This document shows positions 1-8,525 of a DNA stretch of 32,609 nucleotides, in pieces. Every line of letters begins with the position of its first letter. Position 1 is the first letter of the stretch. The position numbers were made by a program, and so were the translations under genes. The notes below the pieces were generated by a model that was not told the DNA's origin, made no database searches, and worked only from the letters and a program-made list of their open reading frames with translations. Source of the DNA: Deltaproteobacteria bacterium (GTDB lineage: Bacteria > Bdellovibrionota > Bacteriovoracia > Bacteriovoracales > Bacteriovoracaceae); NCBI GenBank assembly GCA_006226755.1, contig SBGE01000080.1, positions 1-32,609 on the forward strand, in the 5' to 3' direction.

Positions 1-2
1 AA

Positions 3-79
3 TGGCGGGAGCGAAGGGACTCGAACCCTCGACCTTCGCCGTGACAGGGCGACATTGTAACCAACTCAACTACGCCCCC
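3..79 (-). tRNA. tRNA-Asp (anticodon GTC)
   Basis: Read on the minus strand this folds as a complete 77-nt cloverleaf. The acceptor stem GGGGGCG pairs with CGCTCCC with one G-T wobble. The D stem is GTTG/CAAT. The anticodon stem TCGCC/GGCGA holds the loop CTGTCAC, so the anticodon is GTC (positions 43-45). The T stem is GAGGG/CCCTT with loop TTCGAGT. The discriminator base is G, as expected for tRNA-Asp, and the CCA end is encoded (3-5). It has its own promoter just upstream and no other tRNA follows inside the window. Confidence 0.97.
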
Positions 80-99
80 GCATTTCGAAAGTGTTCTAG

Positions 100-128
100 A
101 ATATAGATTCTCTCTCTATTTTCGTCAA
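100..128 (-). promoter_or_regulatory. Sigma-70-type promoter of tRNA-Asp
   Basis: On the minus strand TTGACG (123-128) is followed after exactly 17 bases by TATATT (100-105). Each hexamer matches the consensus at 5 of 6 positions. The predicted start of transcription near 92-94 leaves about a dozen bases before the mature tRNA 5' end at 79, which fits a short RNase P leader. Confidence 0.8.
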
Positions 129-285
129 CAAATTTAAACAGCATTTTCAAAAAGAATCGGGGAGATACACAGATTGGCGGTGCGGCAAAATAGATGAACT
201 TTGGCCAGTCAGGTCTCTCAAGTGGTTATTTTTTCGACTCATGGGGTTTGACCCGTTGCAGACGGAGATTTAAAGTAGGAGAACT

Positions 286-1332
286 ATGGAATTCATACAC
301 TCCCTTTGGAAATTTCTGACCCTTTCAGCTCCTTATCTTTTGTTCGGGTTGTTCTTCGCTGGTCTCATACATCAATATGTTTCAGTTGATACGATCAAGA
401 AGTGGTTTGGTGGAAATAAATTCACCGGGGTGATGAAAGCTTCACTGATTGGTGTGCCTCTTCCTTTGTGTTCGTGTTCGGTTATTCCTGCAGCCGTTAC
501 ATTAAAAAAGAATGGAGCCAGTAACGGGGCGACTTCAGGCTTTCTTATTGCGACTCCTGAGAGTGGGGTGGATTCGATACTTGTCACCTGGGGAATGATG
601 GATCCTCTCATGACAATTGTCCGTCCCATCGCAGCGTTTGTTTCCGCCTTTTTTGCAGGACTTCTTCAGATTGTTTTCAAGACTGATATTGATGTTCCTC
701 AACAAGAAGAAGCGAAGAGCTGTTGTGCCAGTACAAGTTGCGGTAGTGAAAAGAAAAAAGAGAACAAGCTTTTAAAAGCCATTCAATATGCCTATGTAGA
801 TTTGTTGGAAGATATTGCTTTATGGTTGAGTTTCGGAATCCTGGTCGGTGCGATGGTTGATGTCTTTGTACCACCAGATGTGTTTTCAAACTTCGATGGA
901 TTTACCGCTAGAATCGCATTCATCCTGATAGGAGTTCCGGTCTATATTTGCGCTTCGGCCTCAACTCCAATTGCAGCTTCCTTGATATTGAAAGGCTTGT
1001 CACCTGGAACTGCTCTGATCATGCTCATGGTTGGTCCAGCTACAAATATTTCAAACCTCCTAGTGCTTCAAAAATACATGGGGAAAAAGGCCATCGTTGT
1101 AAACGTAATCGCTATCTCAATTACAGCACTCGCTTTTTCGTTTGTGGTTGATTGGCTCTATCAAGTCTTGAATCTTCCTTTGAATTTTAAAATTACCGCC
1201 GAGCACGAACACACAAGTCTTTTGATGAATATTTTGACGGGTGTTTTCTTGATGTTGTTGTTTAAGGCGCTATTAAAGAGAGAAATCCTGCCTCGACTCG
1301 AGAAGAAGGCAAGTGGAGGCTGTTGTGGCTAA
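286..1332 (+). CDS. Permease of the SO_0444/ArsP-like family (Cu/Zn or metalloid efflux type)
   Basis: This 348-aa integral membrane protein belongs to the permease family PF03773, whose members export metals or organo-metalloids across the inner membrane. It is built as two related halves. The first carries PLPLCSCSVIPAA (58-70, Cys62 and Cys64), and the second carries a matching segment with CASASTPIAAS and GPATNISN. A soluble loop at about 135-165 is rich in cysteine and charge (Cys146, Cys147, Cys152), and the C-terminus ends in GGCCG. These are plausible metal ligands. The start is set by AGGAG at 277-281. The last 8 bases overlap the dehydrogenase that follows. The substrate (Cu, Zn or As) cannot be decided from sequence; the Cys-rich loop and tail favour a soft metal. 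Confidence 0.85.
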   Translation: MEFIHSLWKFLTLSAPYLLFGLFFAGLIHQYVSVDTIKKWFGGNKFTGVMKASLIGVPLPLCSCSVIPAAVTLKKNGASNGATSGFLIATPESGVDSILVTWGMMDPLMTIVRPIAAFVSAFFAGLLQIVFKTDIDVPQQEEAKSCCASTSCGSEKKKENKLLKAIQYAYVDLLEDIALWLSFGILVGAMVDVFVPPDVFSNFDGFTARIAFILIGVPVYICASASTPIAASLILKGLSPGTALIMLMVGPATNISNLLVLQKYMGKKAIVVNVIAISITALAFSFVVDWLYQVLNLPLNFKITAEHEHTSLLMNILTGVFLMLLFKALLKREILPRLEKKASGGCCG

Positions 1333-2074
1333 GAGTATTTTTATCACTGGTGGAACAACTGGAATTGGATTTGATTTGGCGAGACTTTATCTTGAAGAAG
1401 GTTGTCGAGTCGCAGTTACCGGAAGAAGTCTATCTAAGCTTCCGTCTGGAGCAAGAGAAAAGTATCCAAATCTTGTGGCCTATGAACTTGATGTTCAAGA
1501 CAAAGAAGGAATGGAAAATGCCATTAATGACTTCGCTAAATCTGGATTAGATGTCGTGGTGGCGAATGCCGGTCGAAGTGTTGGTGAGAAAAATGATATT
1601 CCTGATTTTGTGGGCGGATCTGATGTCATTCAAACCAACGTTCAAGGAGTTCTCAATACTTTTGGACCGAGTCTAAAAATCATGATCCCTCAGAGAAGTG
1701 GTCAGATTGTAGGAATTGCTTCAGTTGCAGCTTTTGTCGGTCTTCCGGGAGCATCTTTCTATTGTGCTTCAAAAGCGGCAGTCGAAAAAATGATGGAAAC
1801 ATGGGCGATTGATTTGAAACAGTTTAATGTTGCTAGCACATGTATCTGTCCAGGCTTTATCGATACTCCTCTGACACAGCAAAACAAACACCCCATGCCG
1901 TTCATTATGCCGGCTGAGAAAGGCGCACGCCTTATTAAAAATGCTATTGATAAGAGGAAGAGTTTGTACATCTTTCCTTGGCAAATGAAATGTGTGATAA
2001 CAATTCTAAACAAGATGCCTCGCTGGCTCTATCGCCTAATCATGGGATCTTCAGTAGGCAACTATAGGAGATGA
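1325..2074 (+). CDS. Short-chain dehydrogenase/reductase (SDR) family protein
   Basis: A 249-aa classical SDR with a Rossmann fold. The cofactor motif TGGTTGIG is at 8-15, NAG at 81-83, the catalytic serine is near 133, and YxxxK is Tyr146/Lys150. The start chosen is GTG at 1325, which has GGAGG five bases upstream (1315-1319). An in-frame GTG at 1313 would add four residues but would leave no ribosome site. The gene overlaps the permease by 8 bases, so the two are probably co-translated. The C-terminal end (WLYRLIMGSS region) is hydrophobic and could touch the membrane, as in some lipid-modifying SDRs such as 3-ketosphinganine-reductase-like enzymes. The substrate is unknown and that comparison is only a suggestion. 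Confidence 0.88.
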   Translation: MAKSIFITGGTTGIGFDLARLYLEEGCRVAVTGRSLSKLPSGAREKYPNLVAYELDVQDKEGMENAINDFAKSGLDVVVANAGRSVGEKNDIPDFVGGSDVIQTNVQGVLNTFGPSLKIMIPQRSGQIVGIASVAAFVGLPGASFYCASKAAVEKMMETWAIDLKQFNVASTCICPGFIDTPLTQQNKHPMPFIMPAEKGARLIKNAIDKRKSLYIFPWQMKCVITILNKMPRWLYRLIMGSSVGNYRR

Positions 2075-2076
2075 TT

Positions 2077-2379
2077 ATGAAAAGTTTGGTTTTCTCTCTT
2101 ACAATTCTCTTTATCTTCAGTTCTTGTAATAAACAGGAACAACCAAAGCCGGTTTCTCTTCAAAAAACGACAGCACCTGTTTCTGAGGTAGTCCCATCTG
2201 CTGCAAAATCAGGAAGCTCAGCTACTAGTGATGATTTTTCAGATCTTAAGAAGGAAGATGATGAATCATGTGACAGTGAAGAAGAACTTCTCAAAAAACA
2301 GATCGAAAAAGCTCAGAAGGCCAAAACTCAAGGTGTAAAACTTCAAGGAGCTGGAGACGAAGGTTGTACTGTTAACTAA
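2077..2379 (+). CDS. Small lipoprotein of unknown function
   Basis: A 100-aa protein with a lipoprotein signal: Lys, a hydrophobic stretch, then a lipobox-like IFSSC with the lipid-accepting Cys at about residue 17. The rest is Ser/Thr/Pro-rich linker, then a charged, probably helical segment rich in E and K, and a C-terminal GDEGCTVN. Two later cysteines (in CDSEE and GCTVN) could form a disulfide in the periplasm. ATG 2077 sits six bases after AGGAG (2066-2070); the ATG at 2071 abuts that site and is less likely. It follows the SDR gene with a 2-codon separation from the SDR stop. Its end overlaps the convergent phospholipase-like gene by 4 bases. I do not recognise a family. Confidence 0.75.
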   Translation: MKSLVFSLTILFIFSSCNKQEQPKPVSLQKTTAPVSEVVPSAAKSGSSATSDDFSDLKKEDDESCDSEEELLKKQIEKAQKAKTQGVKLQGAGDEGCTVN

Positions 2380-4496
2380 TCTCGACCTTCAAGATCATCT
2401 TTTGTTCTTAGTAGTAGTGAAGCAATTCCATTAATCAGCTTAGAAAAGCTCTTGCTCATTTTGTGTCCTCCGATAATGGCTTGGTAATTTTCAATATCAA
2501 GTTCCATTATTTTAGCGGGATCTTCCCACGTTGAGAGAAACTCAGCTTCAAAATTCTTGATTTGATCAGGATTGAAAATTTGGACACCAAATTCTCTGAA
2601 AGTACCTTGAAGTGAATCTGGATTAAGATTACTTGAGCCGGTTAGCAATTGTTTACCATCTATTGAGATGATTTTACGATGATTCTCTTGATGAAAAGTT
2701 TTCTCACTTCCGTCTGGAAATTTAGCATTGAGTACATGAGTCTTTCTGGTTCTCATCTTAATGCCATAGGATTTCAACTCTCTCATGAATACAGTGTTGG
2801 GAATTCCACCCATTTTCAAGCTTTCGTTGTGATCAACAATTGCTCTGATATCAAGCTGTGTTCTTTGGATCTTTCTTTTGATAAGGGCATCGACGATATA
2901 AGGATCATAAAGAAATTGTTGTTCTAGGAAAATATGAGATTCAGCTTTTTGTATCATATCAATGATCATGTTCCTGGTGTTTTTAATGGTGCCACTGACA
3001 TCAGCTTCTGTGAGTCTGATTGAATCACTTCCGCGAAATGAGACGGTCTTTCTCGTTATCTTGAATGATTCTAGAATTTTATCTTTAGAATCTTGATATT
3101 TTAGATTGTTGAATTCTTTTAATGGAAAGCTTGCCACTTCCTTTGGATCGTCAGTGAGAGCTGCTTTTAAGTCTTTGTAATATGAATGCTGAATGAGTGC
3201 AGCTGCTGGGCCGTGTATATATACGGCATTGTCAAAAGAATAGCCCCCATCATTGTCAGAAAGGTTTTTTGAACCTACCCAAGCTTTCGGAGAGTCCGTA
3301 TTTCCATCTACAACTAGAATTTTCGAGTGATCTATTTTTGAAGGAGTGTATGAGGCGCTGTTCTTTTGCTTTTCAAGAGAGTCTGCTCTTCTAGGAATAA
3401 GATTTGAAATGGCAAAAGGAGTGCCTGCCGGATGTCTTTGTGTATTGGCACTCAAAAGGAAAAGACTCTTAGCAAGTTTCTTGTCAGACTCTCTTTCTTT
3501 TTCAATATATTTGAAAATAGGGAGGACTTCATCTGAAAGATCAAAATGAGACCCAAAATCATGAAGAATAACTACTTTAAACTTAGGGTTTTTCGCCAGT
3601 CTCTTCTTAGTCGTTTCTACAATATGTTCTGCAATTGTAGCTCCGAGCGTTCCTCCCATTATAAAGATGTCCATAAAGATTGACTCTTCTGCTGAGTCAA
3701 TCATAGTGACAATTTTCTTGAAAAGTGGCTCATTCAAGGAAGGATGCCCTCCATCGTTCCCTGGGATTTGAATAAGGCTTGATTTGAAATCCAAAACTCC
3801 ACCATGTGTAATGGTGTTGTGATTGAAAAATTCCATTTTACTGAAAGAGGTATCATTATAGTTTAAGAGTTCGATGTTGTTCCCACCAATGATTCCATAA
3901 TGATCCAAGCAATAAACTTGTCTTTTTCCGAGTTCCTCTTTTAGATCAAATGTAAAAAGCTCTGTCTCAAGAATGGCTTGGATTAGAATGTCATCTTCTC
4001 CAATTTCTGAAAGGATTCTCCCTTTTTCAAGAAAAATTGGGAGGAGTGTTTTCATGATCTTATCTGTTTCTAACTCTGGTATCCTAGATACCTTTCTAAG
4101 GAGTTGAAGTGTTTCCACATTGGCTTCAAATGAAGGATCATCTGCATAGTCACGGAGAACCAAAGTTTTATCCAATAGGGTATAACTAAGTACTCTCGCT
4201 ACATTCTTTCTCGAAGGATTGATTAGGCGCCAGTAGACAAGTGGCATGAGAAGCTTTTCTGGAAAATGTTTGTCGAGGGCCTTGATGAGTTCAAGGGCCT
4301 GCTTTTGTTTGCTTTCTGGAAGTGCTCTCAATTTCTTTTTAAATTCATTTCTATCTGAGAAATCTTTTTCCCCGAAAATAACAGGAAAAGAATCCAGATG
4401 GTAATTTCTTGCTAGAATTCTATCTTCGATATTGAAAGAAACAGCATATGCTGCAAAAGATGAGAGAAATATGGAGATTAAGATAATAATCTTCAT
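2376..4496 (-). CDS. Exported phospholipase D-like protein (two HKD motifs)
   Basis: A 706-aa protein with an N-terminal signal peptide (about 1-19, ending AAYA). Both phospholipase D superfamily motifs are complete: HSKILVVD (His390, Lys392, Asp397) followed by a GSKN segment, and HRKIISID (His606, Lys608, Asp613) followed by GSSN. The family cleaves or transfers phosphodiester bonds through a phosphohistidine, and two HKD motifs make one active site, so this copy should be active. About 250 N-terminal residues before the catalytic region match no domain I know. The start overlaps the end of the upstream gene by 4 bases (ATGA), so the two are translationally coupled. Cardiolipin-synthase-like or secreted phospholipase activity are both possible. 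The signal peptide and lack of other membrane segments favour a periplasmic or secreted enzyme. Confidence 0.88.
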   Translation of the reverse strand: MKIIILISIFLSSFAAYAVSFNIEDRILARNYHLDSFPVIFGEKDFSDRNEFKKKLRALPESKQKQALELIKALDKHFPEKLLMPLVYWRLINPSRKNVARVLSYTLLDKTLVLRDYADDPSFEANVETLQLLRKVSRIPELETDKIMKTLLPIFLEKGRILSEIGEDDILIQAILETELFTFDLKEELGKRQVYCLDHYGIIGGNNIELLNYNDTSFSKMEFFNHNTITHGGVLDFKSSLIQIPGNDGGHPSLNEPLFKKIVTMIDSAEESIFMDIFIMGGTLGATIAEHIVETTKKRLAKNPKFKVVILHDFGSHFDLSDEVLPIFKYIEKERESDKKLAKSLFLLSANTQRHPAGTPFAISNLIPRRADSLEKQKNSASYTPSKIDHSKILVVDGNTDSPKAWVGSKNLSDNDGGYSFDNAVYIHGPAAALIQHSYYKDLKAALTDDPKEVASFPLKEFNNLKYQDSKDKILESFKITRKTVSFRGSDSIRLTEADVSGTIKNTRNMIIDMIQKAESHIFLEQQFLYDPYIVDALIKRKIQRTQLDIRAIVDHNESLKMGGIPNTVFMRELKSYGIKMRTRKTHVLNAKFPDGSEKTFHQENHRKIISIDGKQLLTGSSNLNPDSLQGTFREFGVQIFNPDQIKNFEAEFLSTWEDPAKIMELDIENYQAIIGGHKMSKSFSKLINGIASLLLRTKDDLEGRD

Positions 4497-5719
4497 GGAT
4501 TCTTCACCTCTTTATGAAAACGATCAAGTTCGAAGCTGTCAATAATGGCATATCCATATTTTCGAAGGAGATGATCTTTGATTTTGTTTTTCACTTCACC
4601 TGCATTCTCATTTTTTTGGGAAAGAAAAACTTTGATATCTGAGTTGTTGCTGAAGTTGTCTTTTTCGAAATCCCAAGTTAGATCACCGACTTCTGCAACG
4701 TAACTGATTTTTTCCAATTCACCATGAAATTTCATAGTTCCAGTTGAGAATGTCTTGCTTTCTTCTGTTTCTAGATCTGTAAAAACACCCTTTTTCTCGA
4801 TGTGAGAAGGGAGAATGTCTCCAAAGTTGATACTTAGTGTTTTAAGCTTTGGAGTCATCTGATCAAGACTGAATGACTTATGAATATCAACAGTCATGTA
4901 TGGATGATTACTTTCTCCAGCTCTTTTGAAGTGGATATAATCGACTTTGAAATCACCTTTGTCGAGATAGAAGTCAATATCCGGAAGTCGGTTTACCCGA
5001 ATGTATCTTCTATAGCGAACAGAGCCTGTGATATTTTGAGTAGCTGTTGGATTTTCGTCTGGAACGTCTACTCTGATGCTGATAATCCCTCCAACATACT
5101 GGTAGGTGTGTCCATCTAATGGAATGCTATTCTCTGCCACTATCTGAGTCAGTGTTTTGTCTTCTTTTTTCAAGAAGTCAGTTAGGTCACCTTTGTTGTA
5201 ATGGTTGATCAGATTGTTTGAACTTAGAATTTTGTTAAAGTTAAAATTGCGGTTCTCTTCAGGAACAAATTCCAAGTCAACTTGGAATGAACCGTTTTTG
5301 ACTTTGATAATATCTAGATCTGAAACAAATTTCTTGATGAATTGTTCAATCAAATTGTTCTTGAGGTTGTGATGGAAAGGATTTTCACCATTTTCTGTTT
5401 TTAGAATACTATGTGCGAGTGAGGATTGAATGGCATGATGAAGTCTTTCTTTGATAATTGAACTGTCTTTATCTGTAAGTACTTTGGGAACAATGTTATA
5501 ACTGATCATGTTTCCAAAAGTATTAGGCATGAAATAATCACTGTAGAGATTTGTGTCTCTATTTTTGTCTTCTTCTTTGGCAGGCATCCGTTTTAGAGAT
5601 TGATTGTCTCCCCAGAAGCGAGTGAAATTTTCTTGGCGGTTAATTTCCCACAGAGATATTGATCCCAATATCCCAAGAGATAAAACAGCTCCGTATAAGT
5701 ACCTTTTCCTGACTCGCAT
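4493..5719 (-). CDS. Membrane-anchored protein of unknown function, partner of the PLD-like gene
   Basis: A 408-aa protein starting MRVRKR, with one hydrophobic segment at about 7-23 that could be an uncleaved anchor or a signal peptide. The remainder is hydrophilic with alternating strand-like segments (for example the region around RYRRYIRVNRLPDIDFYLDK) and no cysteine pattern or catalytic motif that I recognise. GAGGA lies about six bases before the ATG. Its last codons overlap the PLD-like gene by ATGA. That coupling suggests a joint role at the cell envelope, perhaps as a chaperone, immunity or scaffold partner of the lipase; this is inference from layout only. Confidence 0.72.
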   Translation of the reverse strand: MRVRKRYLYGAVLSLGILGSISLWEINRQENFTRFWGDNQSLKRMPAKEEDKNRDTNLYSDYFMPNTFGNMISYNIVPKVLTDKDSSIIKERLHHAIQSSLAHSILKTENGENPFHHNLKNNLIEQFIKKFVSDLDIIKVKNGSFQVDLEFVPEENRNFNFNKILSSNNLINHYNKGDLTDFLKKEDKTLTQIVAENSIPLDGHTYQYVGGIISIRVDVPDENPTATQNITGSVRYRRYIRVNRLPDIDFYLDKGDFKVDYIHFKRAGESNHPYMTVDIHKSFSLDQMTPKLKTLSINFGDILPSHIEKKGVFTDLETEESKTFSTGTMKFHGELEKISYVAEVGDLTWDFEKDNFSNNSDIKVFLSQKNENAGEVKNKIKDHLLRKYGYAIIDSFELDRFHKEVKNP

Positions 5720-5776
5720 AGATTCCTCAGATTCATCAACTCTTCGGAATAAGGGGGATTTTTTTTAGAATCAGAC

Positions 5777-6469
5777 TTAAAGAGACAACTTTTTTATGGA
5801 CGTGATCAGGGCTTTATTTTCAGATACTTGGAATTCAATATCAAATTCTGAAAACTTAAAATGAAATTTATTTTTCTTTTCTTCAGATTTATAGGCCGGT
5901 CTCGGATCTTGAAGGATCGTTTTTTCAATCATGAGACTCATCTTGGAGTATTTTTCTCCAGTATTGTTTTTTAAAAAAAGCACAGCTTCTTCATCCCATC
6001 CAAGAGAATCAAGCTTCCTTTTTTCGAGGGTATCAATCCAGCCAGCTCTAGGTGAGTCTGGGATATCTGCTTCAGGATGAAAAGGTTTGATGTCATAAAT
6101 AGGAGTCCCATCCATCAGGTCTATGCCGCTTACATCAATCGTTACATTGTTCTCGATATTTATTTTTTCGATCTTAAATAGACTCAAACTGAGAGGATTG
6201 GGTCTGAATGGAGATCTACTCGCAAAAACTCCAACTTTTTTATTTCCTCCTAGTCTTGGTGGTCTGACTTTTGGAGATTGAAATTCTGCTTTATCAAAAA
6301 GTCCAATTACCCAGATATGGGTGATGTCTTCTAGTCCATCGAAAAATTCGGGCCTGTCAAAAGGAGAGACGAACTCGATAGTTCCATAGGCTTCAGGGAT
6401 GCTTCCTGATTGTCTGGGAGTTCCAAACTTTTCTTTGTAGTGGCAGCGAAGATACGCGATAGGATTCAT
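5777..6469 (-). CDS. trmO: tRNA (N6-threonylcarbamoyladenosine(37)-N6)-methyltransferase TrmO
   Basis: A 230-aa protein, close to the 235 aa of the E. coli enzyme. TrmO (TsaA/YaeB family) uses S-adenosylmethionine to methylate t6A at position 37 of certain tRNAs. Recognisable family stretches are the N-terminal YGTIEFVSPF region, the HIWVIGLFD strand, RPPRLGG, VGVFASRSPFRPNPLSLS (about 93-110), and the GIDLMDGTPIYDIKPFHP block followed by SPRAGW. The TrmO beta-barrel should lie in the N-terminal 150 residues; the last 70 are the more variable C-terminal domain. It overlaps the deformylase by 4 bases (ATGA), giving a def-trmO translation-related pair. The t6A substrate is made by a pathway that includes TsaC, encoded near 25.6 kb. 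Confidence 0.93.
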   Translation of the reverse strand: MNPIAYLRCHYKEKFGTPRQSGSIPEAYGTIEFVSPFDRPEFFDGLEDITHIWVIGLFDKAEFQSPKVRPPRLGGNKKVGVFASRSPFRPNPLSLSLFKIEKINIENNVTIDVSGIDLMDGTPIYDIKPFHPEADIPDSPRAGWIDTLEKRKLDSLGWDEEAVLFLKNNTGEKYSKMSLMIEKTILQDPRPAYKSEEKKNKFHFKFSEFDIEFQVSENKALITSIKKLSL

Positions 6470-7017
6470 TCTTCAGTGTTCACTTGTTGCAAAACGAACT
6501 TTGAATACTCTTCGTTGTAGGTGAGCTTACTCATGTCTGTGATTCTATCCACATAAAGTTTTCCAAAGAGATGATCTAATTCATGCTGGAAAACAGTCGC
6601 TAAAAATCCTTCAACTACTATTGATTGCTCTTGTGCATTCATGTCGAGAAAATCTATCTGAACTTTTCTGGGGCGTTCAACAAACCCACGTAGTCCGGGG
6701 ACAGAAAGGCATCCTTCCCAAAAGCCTTGAACCTCATCATCAAGTACTGTTATTTTCGGATTGAAGATAAAAAGCATGGGTGACTCTTCTGCTTCGGGAT
6801 ATCTCTCACTGTCGGAAGGAACGCTAATTAGAGCTACTTTTTTCGAAACTCCAATTTGTGGAGCCGCAATACCAATTCCTGATTCGGCCTTCATCGTATC
6901 CAACATATCTTGAAGGAGATCTCGAGTATCCTCAGAAAGAATCTCTTCTTTGGTTAGATCCTCAGCTTCCTTTCTAAGTACGGGATTTCCCATTCTCGTT
7001 ACTTCTTTAATTGCCAT
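6466..7017 (-). CDS. def: Peptide deformylase
   Basis: A 183-aa metalloenzyme that removes the formyl group from the N-terminal methionine of new proteins. All three family motifs are intact: GIGIAAPQ (47-54), EGCLS (101-105, metal ligand Cys103) and HELDH (145-149, two metal-binding His and the catalytic Glu). The length is normal. It is the first gene of the def-trmO pair and diverges from the phosphatase gene across about 80 bases. It is normally paired with fmt; no fmt is seen here. Confidence 0.97.
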   Translation of the reverse strand: MAIKEVTRMGNPVLRKEAEDLTKEEILSEDTRDLLQDMLDTMKAESGIGIAAPQIGVSKKVALISVPSDSERYPEAEESPMLFIFNPKITVLDDEVQGFWEGCLSVPGLRGFVERPRKVQIDFLDMNAQEQSIVVEGFLATVFQHELDHLFGKLYVDRITDMSKLTYNEEYSKFVLQQVNTEE

Positions 7018-7099
7018 GTCTTACCTTCAAATAACGGTTCAGTTTCTATAAAATAGCTCTACCTTTTATACTACCACTTGTCATTCCAGAGGAGATCAG

Positions 7100-7564
7100 G
7101 TGCACAAGATTCTTTTTGTTTGTCTAGGAAATATCTGTCGTTCGCCAGCCGCTGAGGGGGTATTTCGCCACCTTGTGGAGCAAGAGGGGGTCGCAGATCA
7201 GTTTGAAATTGACTCTTGTGGGATAACAGGATTTCACGCAGGAGAGAAGGCCGATTTGAGAATGCGGGATCATGCTAGCAGAAGGGGAATTGATCTAACC
7301 TCTATCTCAAGGAAATTTAGGCAACAAGACTTCGAAGATTTTGATTTGATCATTGCAATGGATGGTCGTAACTTCAAAGATCTTAGAGAATTGGATGAAG
7401 TTGGGCAATACACAGATAAAATAAAGATGTTTTGTGAGTATTGTACAAATAGGACTGAATCAGAAGTGCCAGATCCATACTATGGAGGAGCCGAAGGCTT
7501 CGAGACGGTCTTGGATATTGTAGAAGATGCTTCTGAAGGTCTTCTTAAGTCTTTACTGAAATAA
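7100..7564 (+). CDS. Low-molecular-weight protein-tyrosine phosphatase family protein
   Basis: A 154-aa protein with the active-site loop CLGNICRS (Cys8 nucleophile, Arg14) next to the N-terminus and the general-acid DPYY motif (Asp125). It is the full catalytic domain and nothing else. The start is GTG at 7100, set by AGAGGAG (7088-7094). Family members dephosphorylate tyrosine-phosphorylated proteins such as polysaccharide-export kinases; here no kinase or capsule gene is nearby, so the target is unknown. A few bases separate it from greB. A TATACT box at 7067-7072 could be its -10 element, but I see no good -35. Confidence 0.93.
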   Translation: MHKILFVCLGNICRSPAAEGVFRHLVEQEGVADQFEIDSCGITGFHAGEKADLRMRDHASRRGIDLTSISRKFRQQDFEDFDLIIAMDGRNFKDLRELDEVGQYTDKIKMFCEYCTNRTESEVPDPYYGGAEGFETVLDIVEDASEGLLKSLLK

Positions 7565-7567
7565 ACC

Positions 7568-8071
7568 ATGGCCGACGAAATAAATTACATTACTCCATTG
7601 GGATTTAAGAGATTACAAGATGAACACGAACATCTTACTAAAGTTGAACGTCCCGAAACTGTTAAAGTGGTAACCTGGGCAGCTTCCCTTGGTGATCGTT
7701 CTGAAAATGCTGACTATCAGTATGGTAAAAAACGGCTTAGAGAAATTGATCGAAGACTTCGTTTTCTCTCCAAGCGAATTGATATCGCTAAAATTATTGA
7801 TCCAGAGACAATTGATATTCATAAAATTCAATTTGGTGCCACCGTTGTTGTTGAGGATGATGAAGGTTGTGAAAAAAAATTCTCAATTGTAGGAACTGAT
7901 GAAATTGATACCAAAAGAGGACTTATTAGTTGGAAATCACCGATTGGAAAAAGTCTGATTGGTAGAGAAGAGGGTGATGAAGTCATAGTGAAAACACCAA
8001 AAGGTGATGCTGAATACACTGTTATCAATGTAGAATATAAGAAAATCGAAATCGAGGAGTTCATTCCATGA
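7568..8071 (+). CDS. greB: Transcription elongation factor GreB
   Basis: A 167-aa Gre factor, which stimulates transcript cleavage by backtracked RNA polymerase through its secondary channel. The N-terminal coiled-coil covers about 8-80. Its tip carries WAASLGDRSENADYQYGKKR, with the acidic Asp43 and Glu46 that hold the catalytic Mg. This long conserved stretch and the basic RLREIDRRLRFL helix are typical of GreB rather than GreA. The C-terminal FKBP-like domain holds GATVVVEDD and the SPIGKSLIG segment. It begins 3 bases after the phosphatase stop with no clear ribosome site of its own, so translation probably depends on coupling. Confidence 0.95.
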   Translation: MADEINYITPLGFKRLQDEHEHLTKVERPETVKVVTWAASLGDRSENADYQYGKKRLREIDRRLRFLSKRIDIAKIIDPETIDIHKIQFGATVVVEDDEGCEKKFSIVGTDEIDTKRGLISWKSPIGKSLIGREEGDEVIVKTPKGDAEYTVINVEYKKIEIEEFIP

Positions 8072-8448
8072 ATATTAAAGTTGACGTCTCTTTAGGTGAA
8101 TTGGTTGATAAAATATCTATCCTCAGAATCAAACAGAAATTCATTACAGATCAAGAAAAACTTGCTCATGTAAATAAAGAAGAGTCAGTGCTCAGCAAAA
8201 CTTTGCAAGAGTTGGAGTTGGATGGAATTGAAGCCTTTCTAGAGGAGCTTGTAGAGGTCAACTCAAAGCTTTGGAAGATTGAAGACGATATTCGTGACAA
8301 AGAGCGAAGTAAGTCCTTTGATCAAGAATTTATCGATCTTGCAAGAGCAGTTTATGTCACTAATGATCAACGATTTGATGTTAAGAACCGCATCAATTCC
8401 CAGTATCAATCAGGTTTACGGGAAGTTAAATCCTATCAAGAATATTAA
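8068..8448 (+). CDS. DUF6165-like small helical protein
   Basis: A 126-aa protein that is almost entirely helical by eye, with long stretches of charged residues alternating with Leu/Ile. The N-terminal VSLGELVDKISILRIK pattern resembles the DUF6165 family, a group of small proteins without known function; the assignment is from memory and moderate. GAGGAG (8054-8059) precedes the ATG, which overlaps the greB stop as ATGA, so the pair is coupled. No membrane segment, cysteine or catalytic motif is visible. Linkage to greB gives only a weak hint of a role near transcription. Confidence 0.75.
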   Translation: MNIKVDVSLGELVDKISILRIKQKFITDQEKLAHVNKEESVLSKTLQELELDGIEAFLEELVEVNSKLWKIEDDIRDKERSKSFDQEFIDLARAVYVTNDQRFDVKNRINSQYQSGLREVKSYQEY

Positions 8449-8525
8449 GATTCTATTAAAGGGATGACACATCTTTCTATGGAAGTTATGCTTTCAGGAC
8501 TTTCAAAATATTCCGGAGCATCCCT

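Noticed and set aside
248-276. TTGACC-N17-TAAAGT as a promoter for the permease
   Set aside because: The -10 box is poor and the start of transcription would fall inside the ribosome site.
194-319. 41-codon plus-strand ORF in the gap before the permease
   Set aside because: It has no ribosome site and overlaps the ribosome site and first codons of the permease in another frame. Otherwise the 80-285 gap holds only the tRNA promoter and nothing else recognisable.
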